Shown: positions 46,471 through 58,830 of the stretch, in pieces
How the letters are laid out: the number at the start of each line of letters is the position of its first letter
Position numbering within the stretch: position 1 is the stretch's first letter
Assembly: GCA_946406115.1 (NCBI GenBank)
Contig: OX291554.1
Coordinates: forward strand, 14,085,092-14,149,091
Direction of reading: 5' to 3'
Origin: Apoda limacodes
Taxonomy: Eukaryota; Arthropoda; Insecta; Lepidoptera; Limacodidae
Length of the DNA: 64,000 nucleotides
The notes under the pieces: generated by a model
Seen by the model: the letters and a program-made list of their open reading frames with translations, nothing else
Told to the model about the DNA's origin: nothing
Database searches by the model: none
Position numbers and translations under genes: made by a program

Positions 46471-47069
46471 ATTCTTCGTAATCTTGTAAGTATCACAAAA
46501 TAAATTACAGAAATCAAAATTCAATATGTCGATAACCAAACGCCATATTGTGCAAAAAATAAAAAAAATCAAGTCGAGAAACTATGTCAAGTTGGGTATC
46601 ATTCCATAGGTATTTTAAAATCATCTATAGGTTTCTCTTTTCATATTTCAATATGGATGATCATTTAGAATCTATAACGATTAAAAGTTGCTTAGCAACC
46701 ATTCTCACTTAAATCTTTATACTTACGGCAAATAATCAATAGTTCAGACTACCGCAAGCTATTTAATAATCTCCACACTATTAACTGCTTCAGTAAATTG
46801 ACAAGAATTTACCGTCGTATAATTCTGACTAAAAAGTGTAAAATAAAAAAAAAAAAATTAAAAAATCAAAAATCCTAACTGTGTAAAAAATGTATTATAA
46901 ATTAAAACTGAACTGAACTGAAAAAAGCTTGCAGATCTTGAACTAACTGAGGTGTCATTAAATAATCTTGAGCGTCTCCAGAACCTATGTATGAGATAAA
47001 TATTTGGTTTATTTGGCCTTCGCCGGAATACTCATTTTCTGTTTCTTCTCTACAACGTACTGTTCAACA

Positions 47070-47600
47070 ATCAAAGTATAAAGCAACAGTCTTCTGTATG
47101 GGTGTTCAAAGGTGACAGCAAAGCAACTAATTTAAGGCAGGCAAGAGACGTAGACAAAAAAATTATGCGTTTTTTTTTCTCCCGGACGAATCCTGACAGC
47201 ACGATACCACTTAAAGAACAAAAGACGGTTTTCTTTGAAAAGTTAGAGAAAAACGACCAAGAGGTTGCAGCATAACAATGATTCGGCGCACACCGCGAAC
47301 AAGACAAAGTTATTTGTGGCTTCTGAAAAGGTAGAGCAAATGACACATTCCACACATAGTCCAAACCTGTCACCAAGCGATTTCTTTATTTTCCTAAAAA
47401 TTAGAGATTTGATGAAAGGTATGATATTCACGGAGTCGAAAGAGGCCGTGATAGCTTTCAACCAGCACATGAAAAACATGCCCTTAGTCCAACGGTCCTT
47501 ATATTTTTTAAAATGGTTATACCGAATGAAAAAGTATTTAAAATGTATATAAAGCAGTAAATATATCACTTTACGTGTAAATTGTTTTATTAATGAGTTA
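47070..47600 (+). pseudogene. Mariner transposase, C-terminal remnant
   Basis: Readable pieces: QQSSVWVFKGDSK, FFSRTNPDSTIPL, then, after loss of the usual W-Y-x-x-x-CLP segment, HNNDSAHTANKTKLF. It then gives MTHSTHSPNLSPSDFFIFLK, IFTESKEAVIAFNQHM and FLKWLYRMKKYLKC. The last open frame is 47265-47552. In mariner (DD34D) the second catalytic aspartate sits in H-D-N. Here the codon reads N (H-N-N), 34 residues before the final aspartate of SPSD. The protein would be inactive. Terminal inverted repeats are not evident. Confidence 0.85.
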
Positions 47601-47732
47601 CGCAAAACTTTCAGTGTACTGCACGAATCTACTGGTTGGTAGTTGTTTTTTCCGATTCAATTGTTGTTTTGAATCTTCTTGACTTTTGGCGTTTTAGAAA
47701 AAAGTTAATGGTAGAATGATTTTATTAATATC

Positions 47733-47885
47733 CATAGGTACTAATAAGCGAATGCGAAAGTTAATTTGCCCGTTCATCTTATTGCCATTGAGATTTTGCA
47801 CAGAGATATTTGAAGACACGAAGAAGGGCATAGGCTATCCCGGAAAATTCTAAAGTTCCTGCAGGAATAACTATCACTTAATTTC
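47733..47885 (+). repeat. Helitron-like fragment
   Basis: gtactaataagcgaatgcga, agattttgcacagagatatt and ctgcaggaataactatcac follow the 5' half of the family seen at 16200 and 20824. Confidence 0.5.
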
Positions 47886-47951
47886 CCAATAAAGAGCTAC
47901 TCGCATAGCTACGAAACTTTCTAACTATAATCAGCAAGGAGTTACCGTAGA

Positions 47952-48320
47952 AACCGCTTGTACAATGGGATATGTTCTGAGGAATTGTTCGAAATAATGT
48001 CCCGCGGCTACTTTCTACCATCACCCCGCTCGCCATCGGCAAGAAATTCATTCTCACACTTTAAAACCGAAATGTTCGCGTACAGTGCGGTTTCAGAGAA
48101 ACTTCCTCCCGCGAACGCTTGGGTTGTGGGATGAACACCCTGCCAAGGTTTTCTCCAAGGACTATAGTATGAGGTTCTTCAAGAAAGAAGTTATTAGATT
48201 TCTGAAGGGCCGGCAACACGCGAGTTATACCCCTGGTGTTGCAAGCGTCCATAGGCTACGGTGACCGCTTACCATCAGGCGGACCGTAAGCTTGTTTGCC
48301 ACCTTAGTGGTACAAAAAAA
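47952..48320 (+). mobile_element. CR1-like 3' fragment
   Basis: From ccgcttgtacaatggg through the C-terminal coding part and the full 3' tail to gccaccttagtggtac plus A-run, parallel to 1490-1860. The reading frame is broken by small indels (e.g. near 48003-48025). Confidence 0.9.
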
Positions 48321-48432
48321 ATCCTTCGCGGATAACCAAATTTATTTAACCGCTCTGGCAGATGCTGGTTTTTTTAGTAGGCAGTAATTTTTAAAACATA
48401 ATAAATGTCTTATATTTATAAATATAGTATTC

Positions 48433-48900
48433 TTTTTAACCGACTTCAAAAAAAGGCGTTAATATTTTTTATTTATGGCTGTTCAGCCATAACTTTTTTG
48501 TTTATGAACCGATTTACGTGACTTTTTTTTATTCGACATATACTTGCAAGTTGGTCCCATAGAAATTTTATCGAAATCGATTCAGCATTTTAGGTTTTGG
48601 ACAATTAATATAAATAACTTTCCCTTGAAAAGAGCACTTCGTCACTCAAAAGTAAAAAATAAAAACTTTTTAGTAAAAAAAAACAACCGGCTTCAAAAAG
48701 ATGCACTAAAAAGGTAAAAATAATTACTTATTTCTAAAAAACCTGATCTGAATTACAGTTTGAAGTTGGTTTCTATTTAATTTACCTAACAGTTAATAAC
48801 ACGCTCCGCTTGCATGAAACCAACTTTAAACTGTAATTCAGATCTTTAGTGTATCTATTTGAAGCCGGTTGTTTTTTTTTATCAAAAAGTTTTAACGTTT
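48433..48900 (+). mobile_element. Element with ccgacttcaaaa / ttgaagccggttg ends
   Basis: It starts taaccgacttcaaaaaaagg and ends tgaagccggttgtttttttt. The ends are inverted repeats of about 15 bases. Internal blocks (gcactaaaaaggtaaaaata, gtgtatctatttgaagccgg) match 26007-26250 and 7300-7580. It is interrupted by the MITE at 48745-48844. No coding capacity. Confidence 0.65.
48745..48844. mobile_element. 100-bp MITE nested in the 48433 element
   Basis: Arms 48745-48772 (gatctgaattacagtttgaa gttggttt) and 48817-48844 are reverse complements with one mismatch in 28. Host-element sequence resumes on both sides. Confidence 0.8.
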
Positions 48901-50187
48901 TCCTTCCACCAGTACCTAATATTTACGGATCCCTAAATGCTTCGTCCGCTGTTGTCGTCTGTTTTTCTAAATTTTAAATTAAATTTAGCAAACGAGAAGA
49001 TTCTTTCGTGAACAAAATTTTAACGGGATTTATCTCTAGTTTTATTTAATTTAGTTTTTAAGTAGTATATTGCATCAATAGATAGATTTTAGTTAAAAAC
49101 CAAAGTTTTCTAAAAGAATATAATTATTTATTATCGTCATAGATATCAGTCGTAAGATGTATACTTCTAACTTGTAGGTAGGAAAATATACAAGCGGCCT
49201 ACCTTGGCTTTACGTGGGTCCAATTCAGTTTATTTTCTGTAAACCTTATAAATATGTAAATATCAAAAAATCTACAGAAAATAATCTCATATATATATCA
49301 GAAATATATAATTTGTAAAAAGTAATTAGACACAAGAGTCAGACGCGGTTGTCTTTAGCTTCGTTAATGTTGTTAAATTAATAATCAAATCTTCAACTAA
49401 TAATGTGAACTAAAAGCGAATAAACTCAAATAAATAAAGAAAGAATTATGGAAATTAAAGACGACTGCACTTACCAGTTCAGTTGATTATTCGGGGCGTA
49501 GGTAGCTACAATTGCAAATACGAGCGATCAGCTATTCTGATTCTTCAAGACGGCTAACGCCCTCCGTCGTGGTGTAACTTAAAGGATAGTTCAGGTGGTA
49601 ACAAGTACCACAGTCCTTTTCTTATCAATAATTACAAATAAGATTTATTGTTAATATGAGACGGCATTAACAGACGTGATTAATTAAAAATCATTATTCA
49701 ACACAAATTTAGCTCACAGCAATAGTCACACAAAAATGTCAATTTCAAGCTATAATTATTATTATTATAATTAGTAAAATAATCATGGCAATCGGGTTAG
49801 TACTTTTTGCATAAAAAGCTAATTAACTAACAGGAAAATATGTACCTACTAACTTCTGTGACTGTTCGCATAGAAAAAGGACAAATATTATGTAGGACGG
49901 TGCATAAGTCATTTATACGCGTGCCTACATACATTTGTTTTTGCGATGAGTGGCCACGAATTACGCGGTTTGTATATATGTATATGAAATTAGGGTGTGC
50001 ATATCAAGCAAAAATCAAGTCATCTCGTGCAACGTTTTTTTTTGCCTAGATATACTTAAATTAATTAAAACAGTTGGTCATCGAAGTGGTACGGTATGCG
50101 ACAAGAAGGGGGACTTAACGCACCCGACTAGCTTATGGCTTTATAAATGGCTAGTCATATGTTAAAATAAAAGCTTATCGTGATTTG
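48901..50187. other. Gene-free AT-rich stretch
   Basis: No gene or confident repeat. Confidence 0.4.
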
Positions 50188-50651
50188 AAAATCGTCCAAG
50201 TGCAAGTCGGACTCGCGCACGTAGGGTTCCGTGCCATTATCTATAAAAACGGCAAAAAAATCAAGTTTGTTGTATGGGAGCCCCGCTTGAATATTTGTTT
50301 TATTTTAATTTCATTATTTATTTTTAGAGTGACTATATAACTAAATATTCTGTGAATATTTTAAGCATCTGCCTGTTGCCGTTATCAATATCGAGCAAAA
50401 TCGAGCAAAAAAATCACGTTTGTTGTACTGGAGCCCCAGTAAATATTTATTTTATTCTGTTTTTTATTATTTGTTGTTATAGCGGCAACAGAAATACATT
50501 TTCTGTAAAAATTTCAAGTGTCTAACTATCACGGTTCATGAGATACAGCCTGGTGACAGACGGACGGATGGACGGACGAACGGACGGACAGACAGCGGAG
50601 TCTTAGTAATAGGGTTCCGCTAATTACCCTTTGGGTACGGAACCCTAAAAA
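50188..50651 (+). mobile_element. Non-autonomous element, agggttccgt family
   Basis: It begins aaaatcgtccaagtgcaagt then cggactcgcgcacgtagggt, and ends gggtacggaaccctaaaa. The 3' end folds: agggttccg (50611) pairs with cggaaccct (to 50646), with an inner taccc/gggta stem. A ggac/gacg tract lies at 50558-50590. A second copy in opposite orientation is at 61769-62220. No coding capacity; the transposon superfamily is not evident to me. Confidence 0.8.
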
Positions 50652-51560
50652 TAGGCATTATTTTATTTATAAAATGAAATTTAATGATGACTTGTATATC
50701 CTAAAATGCTGAGAATGATGGATGATAATGATAAAAAAGTCATGCATCGTTAGAGCCAAGGCACCGGTTAAATTGAGTGCAAGAGCAAAGTTATTTGTTA
50801 ACAACACAAAATTTGACACAGTGTGAAAAATGTTTTTTTTCATTAAAAAATATATTTTCTTTTAAATCATTTTGATATCCGTAATTAAATGATTATCCTG
50901 TACATTATTATATACTCCTTACAAATTTTTGCATATTTTATAGGTATCTATAATGTATTCATAGCGCTTAGAGTTTTGGAGAGTGCCAAAATCTATTTAC
51001 AAAGCCGGAATATTACTAGCAGACATTAGAAAGGCCGAAGTTATCAATGATTACTAAATGTATTAATAAATCATTGATTATAGTATTCATAATATTATAC
51101 GAACTGCAACACTAAAACTGTTAGCCGAGAGTAATTATGGATTTACAAATTTATTTTCTTTACCTGTTTAAAAAATATACTTAAAATTAGTTTCGAAAAT
51201 TGACCTTTCTTCGCAACAAAGGTCAAATAACTCACAGGTCAGGACGAAATATTGGCTAAAATTTAATTTCTTACTCAATGGCTGATAGACCGGCACGCAC
51301 TGTCAGAATAATACTACTTTGAACTAGCTTCCTTCCTCGGGTACGAAAAAGCGTAATTACAAAATTACGCTCTTTGCAAAGTATACTATTTTCTGACATT
51401 TCAGAATCTTTTAAACTAGTTTAAATTTTCTGCAGTGTTGCAATCCTTAGGTTATAATAAATAAGGTGCATCGAGATTATGTAACTTACTTTGCAACAGG
51501 AATGTTCTATTTTAGTCCAAAAAACCAATGGTCAAACCAAAGAATATATTTTTTCATACC
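50652..51560. other. Gene-free AT-rich stretch
   Basis: Nothing recognised. Confidence 0.4.
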
Positions 51561-51561
51561 A

Positions 51562-51870
51562 AGTGTTGTTGCAAGGTGGCAATTAAGCTTGCGTCCCTCG
51601 TGGTGTTACCCGTTCACCGTAGCCTTACAACACCAGAGACATCACTAGCGCATTTCTGACCATTACAAAATCTAATTACTTTCTTTTAAAGAACCACTGT
51701 AGTTTCCAGAGAAAACTTCAGCAGGGTGCTCATTCCACTACCTAAGCGTTCGCGGGAGGAAGTTTCTCTGAAACCGCCATTGCGATGGATACCGCACTGT
51801 TCGTGACCATTTAGGTCACAGACGAGGTGTTAGGATGAATTTCCTGTCAATTGCGAGCAATGTAATGATA
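51562..51870 (-). mobile_element. CR1-like 3' fragment
   Basis: Complement of the 3' tail and C-terminal coding part (gttgcaaggtggcaattaag, acaacaccagagacatcact, cgttcgcgggaggaagtttc). Confidence 0.85.
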
Positions 51871-52289
51871 CAATATGTAATGATTAAAAAAAATAAGAAT
51901 GTTTTGCCAACTTCTCATAAAAATATTTTGATGCAATAAAAGGGTCCCTAAGTGGAAAAATTTATAAATGGCGAAGAAGTCAATTTTAAGCAAACAATGT
52001 TACTTAAGCCAACCATTATCAGATTTTTGAGCTTCGCAACGACGTCAAAGAGCTCATAACATCTAATAAATAATTCCTTTTTGTGATACAAGGTTAAGTG
52101 TAAGAAGAAAGCATTTATTCATAAGAATTTAACTAGTGAACTCTTAACTCATAAATAACCTTTGACGTGCACGAAAATAATTCACTCCTATATCCTTAAT
52201 TTTATCTCGATCAACAGAATGATGCTGTTTTAATAATATTATGCTCTATAAAGTTCACGTATGTGTGTAAAATTAGCTTTTGCGAATGT

Positions 52290-52725
52290 CTCCGCCATTA
52301 ATTTGGTTATGGGTGTGGGATTCTTACGGAAACTCCTTGATTTTACCAAAGTTTGTTATAGTAATTAATAGCTGCAGCTATAGTTTTTTCGAGTGGAATT
52401 GGGTTATAGTTACTTCCCAGGATTTTTTGAGTTTTTCGGGATAAAAAGAATATAGCTTATGTCCTTTTCCGCGTCTTAACCATCTCAGTGCAAAATTTGA
52501 ATTCGATACTCATTTGATTCAATTGGATACTCCGTTGCGGCGGGATTGAGTAAAAACGTTATAGTTATTCCTATAGATGACTTTTGCATATTCCGGGATA
52601 AAAAGTATAGATACGTGCTATTCCAGTCCAGCCAAATTTCATCCAGATCCGTTCAGTCGTTCTGGCGTGATTGAGTTACAAACATCCATCCAAACTTTTG
52701 CATTTATAATATTAGTATAGATGTG
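52290..52725 (-). repeat. Helitron-like dispersed repeat, minus orientation
   Basis: ctgcagctatagttttttc, ttccgggataaaaagtatag, a gatccgttcagtcgttctgg block and tttataatattagtatagat match 32250-32567, with an inner duplication of the gggataaaaag block (52438 and 52596). Confidence 0.65.
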
Positions 52726-53429
52726 TAATAAATAATAATACTTGCCCATCGTATTCTGAATGTTCATCAATCATTGTATTGTAGTAAAAAGAAAAACTGA
52801 TAGTTTTTATAGAAATAAGAATTATAAAGCTTTCCGGAAAAATGAAAGATTCAGAAAAAACCTAAAGTAGTTTTTCGATTGAATTTTAAAAGTTTAGCTT
52901 AGTAGCGAAAAATGGTTTAGTTGCTTATTAACAGTTGCATTCTAATTATTTTATAAGTTCATCACAAATTTGAACAGGACAACGTCTGTCGCCAAGCTAG
53001 TACGTGATAATAATCACATTTGTTCAGAAAATCGCTACTACTCTTGAACACAGCTAATTATTTTATAGAAATAGACGTAGGTTATAACAAAACATAGTAT
53101 CTTGTTACCGATGCACCGGCTAGGTGCTCAATGAGAGAGATTCAGGTAGAGTGGGTTCAGAGGCAGGTAAAGAAAATACTTTTCAAGGTCAAGGAAATTT
53201 GTAATGTATACACGTTCAAAGTTATTTAACAAGCTTTTAATGGTTAGTAGTAGCACCTTATCACATAAGGTGATTCGTTACCCTTAGCATATAGAAATTA
53301 GAGCTATCTATTTTACAATATAAGAACTATCTATCTATCCAGAACGATAGAAAACCGCAAGCCTACGTACACAGATTTCTAAGTATAAGGTTTGCAACAA
53401 TATATTAAGATTGAAAGTACAATAACGTT

Positions 53430-53775
53430 CTTCGGCCTAGAGCCCGATCGACGATATCTTCCACGACGTCCACATCTAGGAGATATCCGCCGCCAGAGTA
53501 GTATACGCGGACGGGACTGATTTTATGTGACCTAAGGATGTGTGGTGAGTACTGTTAATCCAGGGCCTTGGTGAGCAGGCACAATGCCATACCGCACGTG
53601 GCTAAGGCTCGCCCCAAAGTTAAGTTGAGCTGTGTTGCTCAGGCCTAGACTCTGCTGATGTTCAGGCCGGGGATCTGGAGTATAGCTTAACTTCGAGACT
53701 CCTCCTCAGTGCGGACGTCCCTCGAGAGAGGTAGCGCAACGGCCCCGAGAGCGATCGAGACGTACTAGACGGTTT
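53430..53775. other. GC-rich island of unknown origin
   Basis: About 340 bases clearly richer in G+C and CpG than the surroundings. It contains gcggacgtccctcgagagag and ggccccgagagcgatcgaga, which recall the 3' region style of GC-rich insect LINEs. No frame stays open long enough to name a product. It may be the end of an old non-LTR element. Confidence 0.4.
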
Positions 53776-54839
53776 TATATTATCAGAGAAGTTAGGCAAC
53801 TGGGTTGCCGTTTCCTAGCATTTACTAATAGGTAGTATGATGAATCAGTTAAATATAATTGAAAAATAATTCAGAGCAAGTTTTTTTCCATCCACGCAAA
53901 GGAGATAAACGTGTAGAAGTGTGGCATGACACAAGTTGTCATTCGCTAAAGGAGTAAATCCAGTCTTTTTATTTGAAACCTTTTAGAAGTTCAGAGACTT
54001 AGGGAATTATATCTGGAAACTTCCATAGTTTCTAAAATCTTCCGGTCGTTTACCGGAGACGGAAAACCTGAATCGGCCGTTCCGGTTCCGTTTAGGCACA
54101 ATTTTTGTTAATCAAAGAAACAAATATACTTACTTTACTTAGATACTACCTTTTTTGTTTTGCACACTCTCAAACCTCGAGTTTGAACTGCTAATAACGA
54201 AGTCTGGTAATAATTTCAATTGTTCTTACCAAATGTCTTTTTATTGTTTGTAAGGTTAGCATTGGTATTACATCTTCCGAAACCAAATAAGGAGACCTTT
54301 TCTCATGTAAACCCTGTAAAGTCCCATAATTCATTAGTGTGAGTAAATGTCAGAATTGGAACATTAACAAATCGATAAATTTTAACAATCACACGTTCAT
54401 GGACTTCTTTTATGCGACACGCATGCTGTAGAAGTTGCTAATCCTCCCCCTTTTCGGAGCAGAAATGTCAGTAAATGCATCAAATGAAACGTGAATGACA
54501 GCCTAATACCTTAGCACCTAACTTTCTGTGAACGTGTTAAAAAACGCAGAGTTTAGTTGCTACTTATGATACTACTTGTTGTGTGTGGTGTCGTTAGATA
54601 AATCTTCGAAAATGCATTTTAGGTTTTCAGTTGTTCTTACCTATAAATCAGAAAAAAATACGATAAAAGGGCTTCCACAAAAAAATGTTTGAACAGAATT
54701 GACTTCTAAGTACACAAATCCGCAATCATTCTAATTATATACGGAACCTTATCCCATTGTGTGTATGCGACACGCACTTGGCCGGTTTTCAATGCTCATT
54801 TGATAAATTTCGAACACATAGCCAAAGTATATATCAACA
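53776..54839. other. Gene-free AT-rich stretch
   Basis: A lone cgcacttggccggtttt at about 54770-54790 matches the ends of the ccggccaagtg elements; the rest is unassigned. Confidence 0.4.
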
Positions 54840-55050
54840 TTATATGTAAAATCAAAGAAAACACAACACAAAAGGAACGTTAGCAAAGGAATGCTTATTG
54901 ATTTGCTCGAATTGTGAAAAGATTCTTTGACGTTTACAGTTTTTTTTTTCTTTAAGAAAAGCTTTTAAAAGTTGTCCTTAAACATTTCTTTCATCGCTGG
55001 TGACCAAAAGGCTTTTCATAATATTCCGGTAATTTGTGTGAATAGCGTGG
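54840..55050. repeat. Dispersed repeat family, copy 3
   Basis: Shares caaagaaaacacaacacaaa, tattgatttgct and catcgctggtgacca with 15640-15910. Confidence 0.55.
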
Positions 55051-55269
55051 ATTTTCTTTAAATAATTCTGTTACGAATGGGTTTTATTTTACAATTCCAT
55101 TAGGATTTTATAATACAGAAATGCAGTTTCCTAAATTTAAGAATGTTAATCGATATTTACCCTAAATTGTTTGTTTGTTTTAAATACGGGTCGTTGATAA
55201 AAATACGGTAAAAATAAGCCTACGTAAAATGTCACAGAGTTAAAAAGAACAAATATACCGTTTAAGTTA

Positions 55270-55345
55270 GTTAATCCAGGAAAAGGGTCGTAACATAACG
55301 TAATATCCCAGATTATGTGACATTTGTCTTTTCAGTATAATTTGT
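55270..55345 (-). repeat. Small dispersed repeat
   Basis: Complement of the 29640-29705 motif (aaaagggtcgtaacataacg, cagattatgtgacatttgtc). Confidence 0.5.
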
Positions 55346-56199
55346 TTACAGCCAAATACTTAGTACCGACCAACAGCGTACCGACGCGACGCATCTTTTC
55401 TTCTTTGTTCTGTACAATTTAATAACAATAATGAATGAAATAGAATCACTGAGAAAAAATATTTATTTTAGATTTGTCCTTTGTTTATGCTACGAAATGT
55501 CAGATGTAAAGAGAGGTTTACAATAATCATATTTTGTATGCTTAATCTAAAGTACGACCCATTTTAAAATAAGTTAGATTAAATACTTTTACTAAACAAA
55601 ATTTCGGTAAAAAAATTAAATTAGTGACATTATTGATTTAAGTTTGGAATGTTGGAACAAAATTAAATGTATTAAAATAATAAGACACTTGTGTAAATTT
55701 TAAGGACATATTTCTTCTATTGTTCGGAACACTCATTGTTAAGAAATAAAATTTTCAATTGAATTCAGCAAGCCAAGTGACCCAGAGGCTAACCGAGAGC
55801 TCAATAGGCCATTTAGAGCTCAAATGCCCTCAGAGTCAATCTGCACGAGTGCTGCATTGAGCACTCACATTGAAGCGGTAAAGTTTTTAGTTTTTTTTAT
55901 TTTATTTTAGACTGTTCCTAAATTAGTCTTTTTGGGAACAACGCTATTTTTCTTTTCATTTATATTTTATACAAATATGGCTTGAATTACATGTTTTATT
56001 CAAAAACTTTTACCTACAAGGAGTCTAAAACGAAGATTGCTTTATCTATGTATATTTATATATAATATTTTCTTTAGTTCTTTATAGAATAGGTTGGTTT
56101 CCAAATTTTCAAAAACGAATAAAACACTTATTTTTTACATAAAAATCTGTATTAGATTAATTTTAAATTTCTTTAGGAATAAAAGCTATAAAAATAATA

Positions 56200-56340
56200 A
56201 TTTTGGACATATCACACAGTGGGTTATGGGCCCAAAGCGGAGCTTCTGTTATGGATACCAGGCAACAGATGCAAATACATGTATACAACGTTTTTTTGTA
56301 AATACATACATATAAGACTCAAGACAAACGTTTATCACAT
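56200..56340 (-). mobile_element. SINE, head-less copy
   Basis: Tail and body of the SINE family (ttggacatatcacacag, atggataccaggcaacagat, gactcaagacaaacg). It lacks the tRNA-like head. Confidence 0.7.
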
Positions 56341-56365
56341 AAATAATAATAATATTAATAAATAC

Positions 56366-56630
56366 TTTTGGACATTACACAGCGCCGTCTGGCCCCGAAG
56401 TAAGCAACGCTTGTGCTATGGATACCAGACAACGGATACAGATTCATATATATTACTTTTTTTTTGTAAATACATACATATCATACATAAATACATATCA
56501 TAGATAAATACACCCAGACTCAAAACAAACACAAATGGTTTTTATCACATAAATGTGTGTCCAATGCGGAAACTGAACCCACACCATCCGCACAGCAGTC
56601 GGCTACACTACCAACTACGCTGTGAATAAG
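56366..56630 (-). mobile_element. tRNA-derived SINE, near full length
   Basis: Same family and orientation as the copy at 6940-7172. In minus orientation the head reads cgtagttggtagtgtagc with a mutated B box (ggttcagtttccgc). The tail ends in acacagcgccgtctggcccc. It lies only about 25 bases from the previous copy. Confidence 0.8.
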
Positions 56631-57429
56631 TATATAAGCTATATAACTTTACGCTACAACCCTAAGGAGCTGAGTAGTAACCATTCCACATATATTCCAC
56701 ATAGAAAGTTTGTCTGTTTGATCGCGCTAATCCCTAAAACTCCCAGTTAAAATTTGAGATATTTTCTCATATTGTTAAGTAGCATATTTATTACATAATA
56801 TATAGACTATGGAACTTCACGCCCTAAGGAGCTGAGCAGCAAATTAACGCTGGTATGACCAGAATAGATAATTTTACATAATCTTAGGTTATTCAAAAAA
56901 GGTAGCATAGAATAACTTTATCTACCTTAAACAAGAAATTGGACAAAATAAGTATGTGAGTAAATGTAAAAGTAAAGTTGGTATGTCAGTAAATGTAATT
57001 TTTTTTTTTATTAAGTATTAGCGTGGAAAAAATAACTGCTTAGTACCTATATTCTGAGCTTCACGCGATAGCATACAGTCTTGCCAAAAGGAAACAGAAT
57101 TCTTATATCCTTGATTGAGAATTATTATGAAAGATATACCTTTATTATTTTTCCGTATTCTACGTGGATGTAGATCCGTTAGATAAGGCTATGGCATACC
57201 CAAGTAGAAGTGCTGTTTTGACTAGTGAACAAAGCCATAATACACTATTGAAGCATACAAAGAAACACGGTTCCGCGTACTATAGGCGCTAGCACGTTAC
57301 CACAAATTACCGCCGTTGAAAATCTCGATTTTCTTGATTTTTTTTATCGGTGTAAAAATTCAAATATTTATTTAGAAGAAAAATTATTATTATATTAGCA
57401 AATTCACTTAACTAAGTTTCAACTACAAC

Positions 57430-57452
57430 ATATATATATATATATATATTTC
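57430..57452. repeat. (TA)n microsatellite
   Basis: About 11 TA units. Confidence 0.9.
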
Positions 57453-57623
57453 ATGTCAAAAAGTGTACTCAAGCTGTTACAAAATTTATCAAATTCTTGC
57501 AAACTTAACTCGTTTTGGTATGCCATCATCTTAAGTCGAAAATACGGCTAATGTCATAATATCTATTAGCTTAAAATTTTATTTTTCTTATGTTACCTTA
57601 GTAGTTCGTAACCAATTACTCGG

Positions 57624-58593
57624 CGAATCGAGGTGAATCCCGACAAAAGCTCTGCCGTCCTTTTTACCTTAGGCCGCCCTCCGCGGCCTACTCCCCTTTC
57701 TCTTTTCGGTCGTGCCATTCCCTGGCAAAATAAGACCAAATATCTCGGTGTGACCATGGATAGTCGTTTGAACTTCCAAGCTCACACCAAAATAGTCAGA
57801 GACCGAGCCGCCTTTGCCCTCGGTCGTCTCTATCCCATGATAGGCAAGTATAGTAAGATGTCGCTTAGAAATAAGCTAAATCTTTACACAACTTGTATCC
57901 GCCCCATACTAGCTTATGCTAGCGTAGTCTTTGTGCTGTCCAAGCGCAATCTCCACAAACTCCAGACCCTCCAAAACCGCTTTCTCAGAGCGGCCTCTGG
58001 AGCCTCTTGGTACGTTCGCAACGCGGACCTACACAGATACTTCGAACTTCCCACGATTCCCCAATACTTTAAAGACTTAGCAGTCCGCTTTTTCGAGCGT
58101 ACGCAAAATCACCCGAATCGATTAATTGTGCAATCCACAACGTATCGTCCCCCCGATCGACCCGGTCGCGGTCGTACAACTATTGTTAGGCGGCCTCGGC
58201 ACGTACTAACGTCCCCAGATGACGATCTCGCTGTCCGGATAGCGAGATTAGTCTCTACGACCTCCCCGAATAGGGCCTCCCTCCAAATACGACGCAGACG
58301 TCCCCGGGTTCGTCGGCGCCCACAAGGATACACTAGGTATCAAAGGGTACCGGGGCGCTTCTCGCCCCCACTCAATCGCAATCGTACCCGCGTAACGGGG
58401 AACTCCCCTCCTGGCGGTGACTCCCCTTCGGGTTCGAGACTCACGCCGGTCGAAGGGACGCCCCCGAGAGCGACAACCCAAGCCGAGGCCTTGAGCGTTG
58501 GGCGCTATATGGGCTGAGGCTCCATCAGAGTCTCGCCCCAAAAGTCCGGTGAAGCAGTAATGGCTGCAACAGCCAACTGCATAGTCAGCTCAG

Positions 58594-58625
<32 letters not shown>
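57624..58625 (+). mobile_element. 5'-truncated Jockey copy
   Basis: Matches 13243-14235 of the full-length copy with few differences, then an A-run of about 34. A possible imperfect target-site duplication is caattact (57613-57620) and caattatt (58626-58633). It lacks 17 bases at the hairpin near the ORF2 stop but keeps the 18 bases missing from the full-length copy. Confidence 0.92.
57633..58517 (+). pseudogene. Jockey ORF2 C-terminal fragment (about 294 aa)
   Basis: Open from NPDKSSAVLF (just after the FADD region of the reverse transcriptase) through KYLGVTMD, the post-palm region and the basic RRRRPRVRRR tail. It has no endonuclease, no catalytic palm and no element promoter. The normal stop is lost because of the 17-base deletion, so the frame runs on into a different short tail (ALSVGRYMG) ending at 58517. 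Confidence 0.9.
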
Positions 58626-58626
<1 letters not shown>

Positions 58627-58699
58627 AATTATTAACCTAGAGCTAGTACCTTAAAACCTATTGGATGTAAATATTAAACCATCTTAGTTCAGATACACT

Positions 58700-58830
58700 G
58701 CTTAAGAAACAGTTTCGCGGCGATAGGCTCACCCCATGTCACGCAGGGCTAAAGTGGTTTGGTGAAAGGGGGCTGTTATCATAATGTGAAGTCACTGGTT
58801 AACTCTTTTTGGGGATTGAATCAGTGATAT
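58700..58830. repeat. Dispersed repeat, partner of 6320-6470
   Basis: Blocks listed under the partner; directly downstream of the Jockey tail. Confidence 0.65.

Noticed and set aside
57613..58633. Perfect target-site duplication for the third Jockey copy
   Set aside because: caattact and caattatt differ by one base and are short, so they are noted only as possible.
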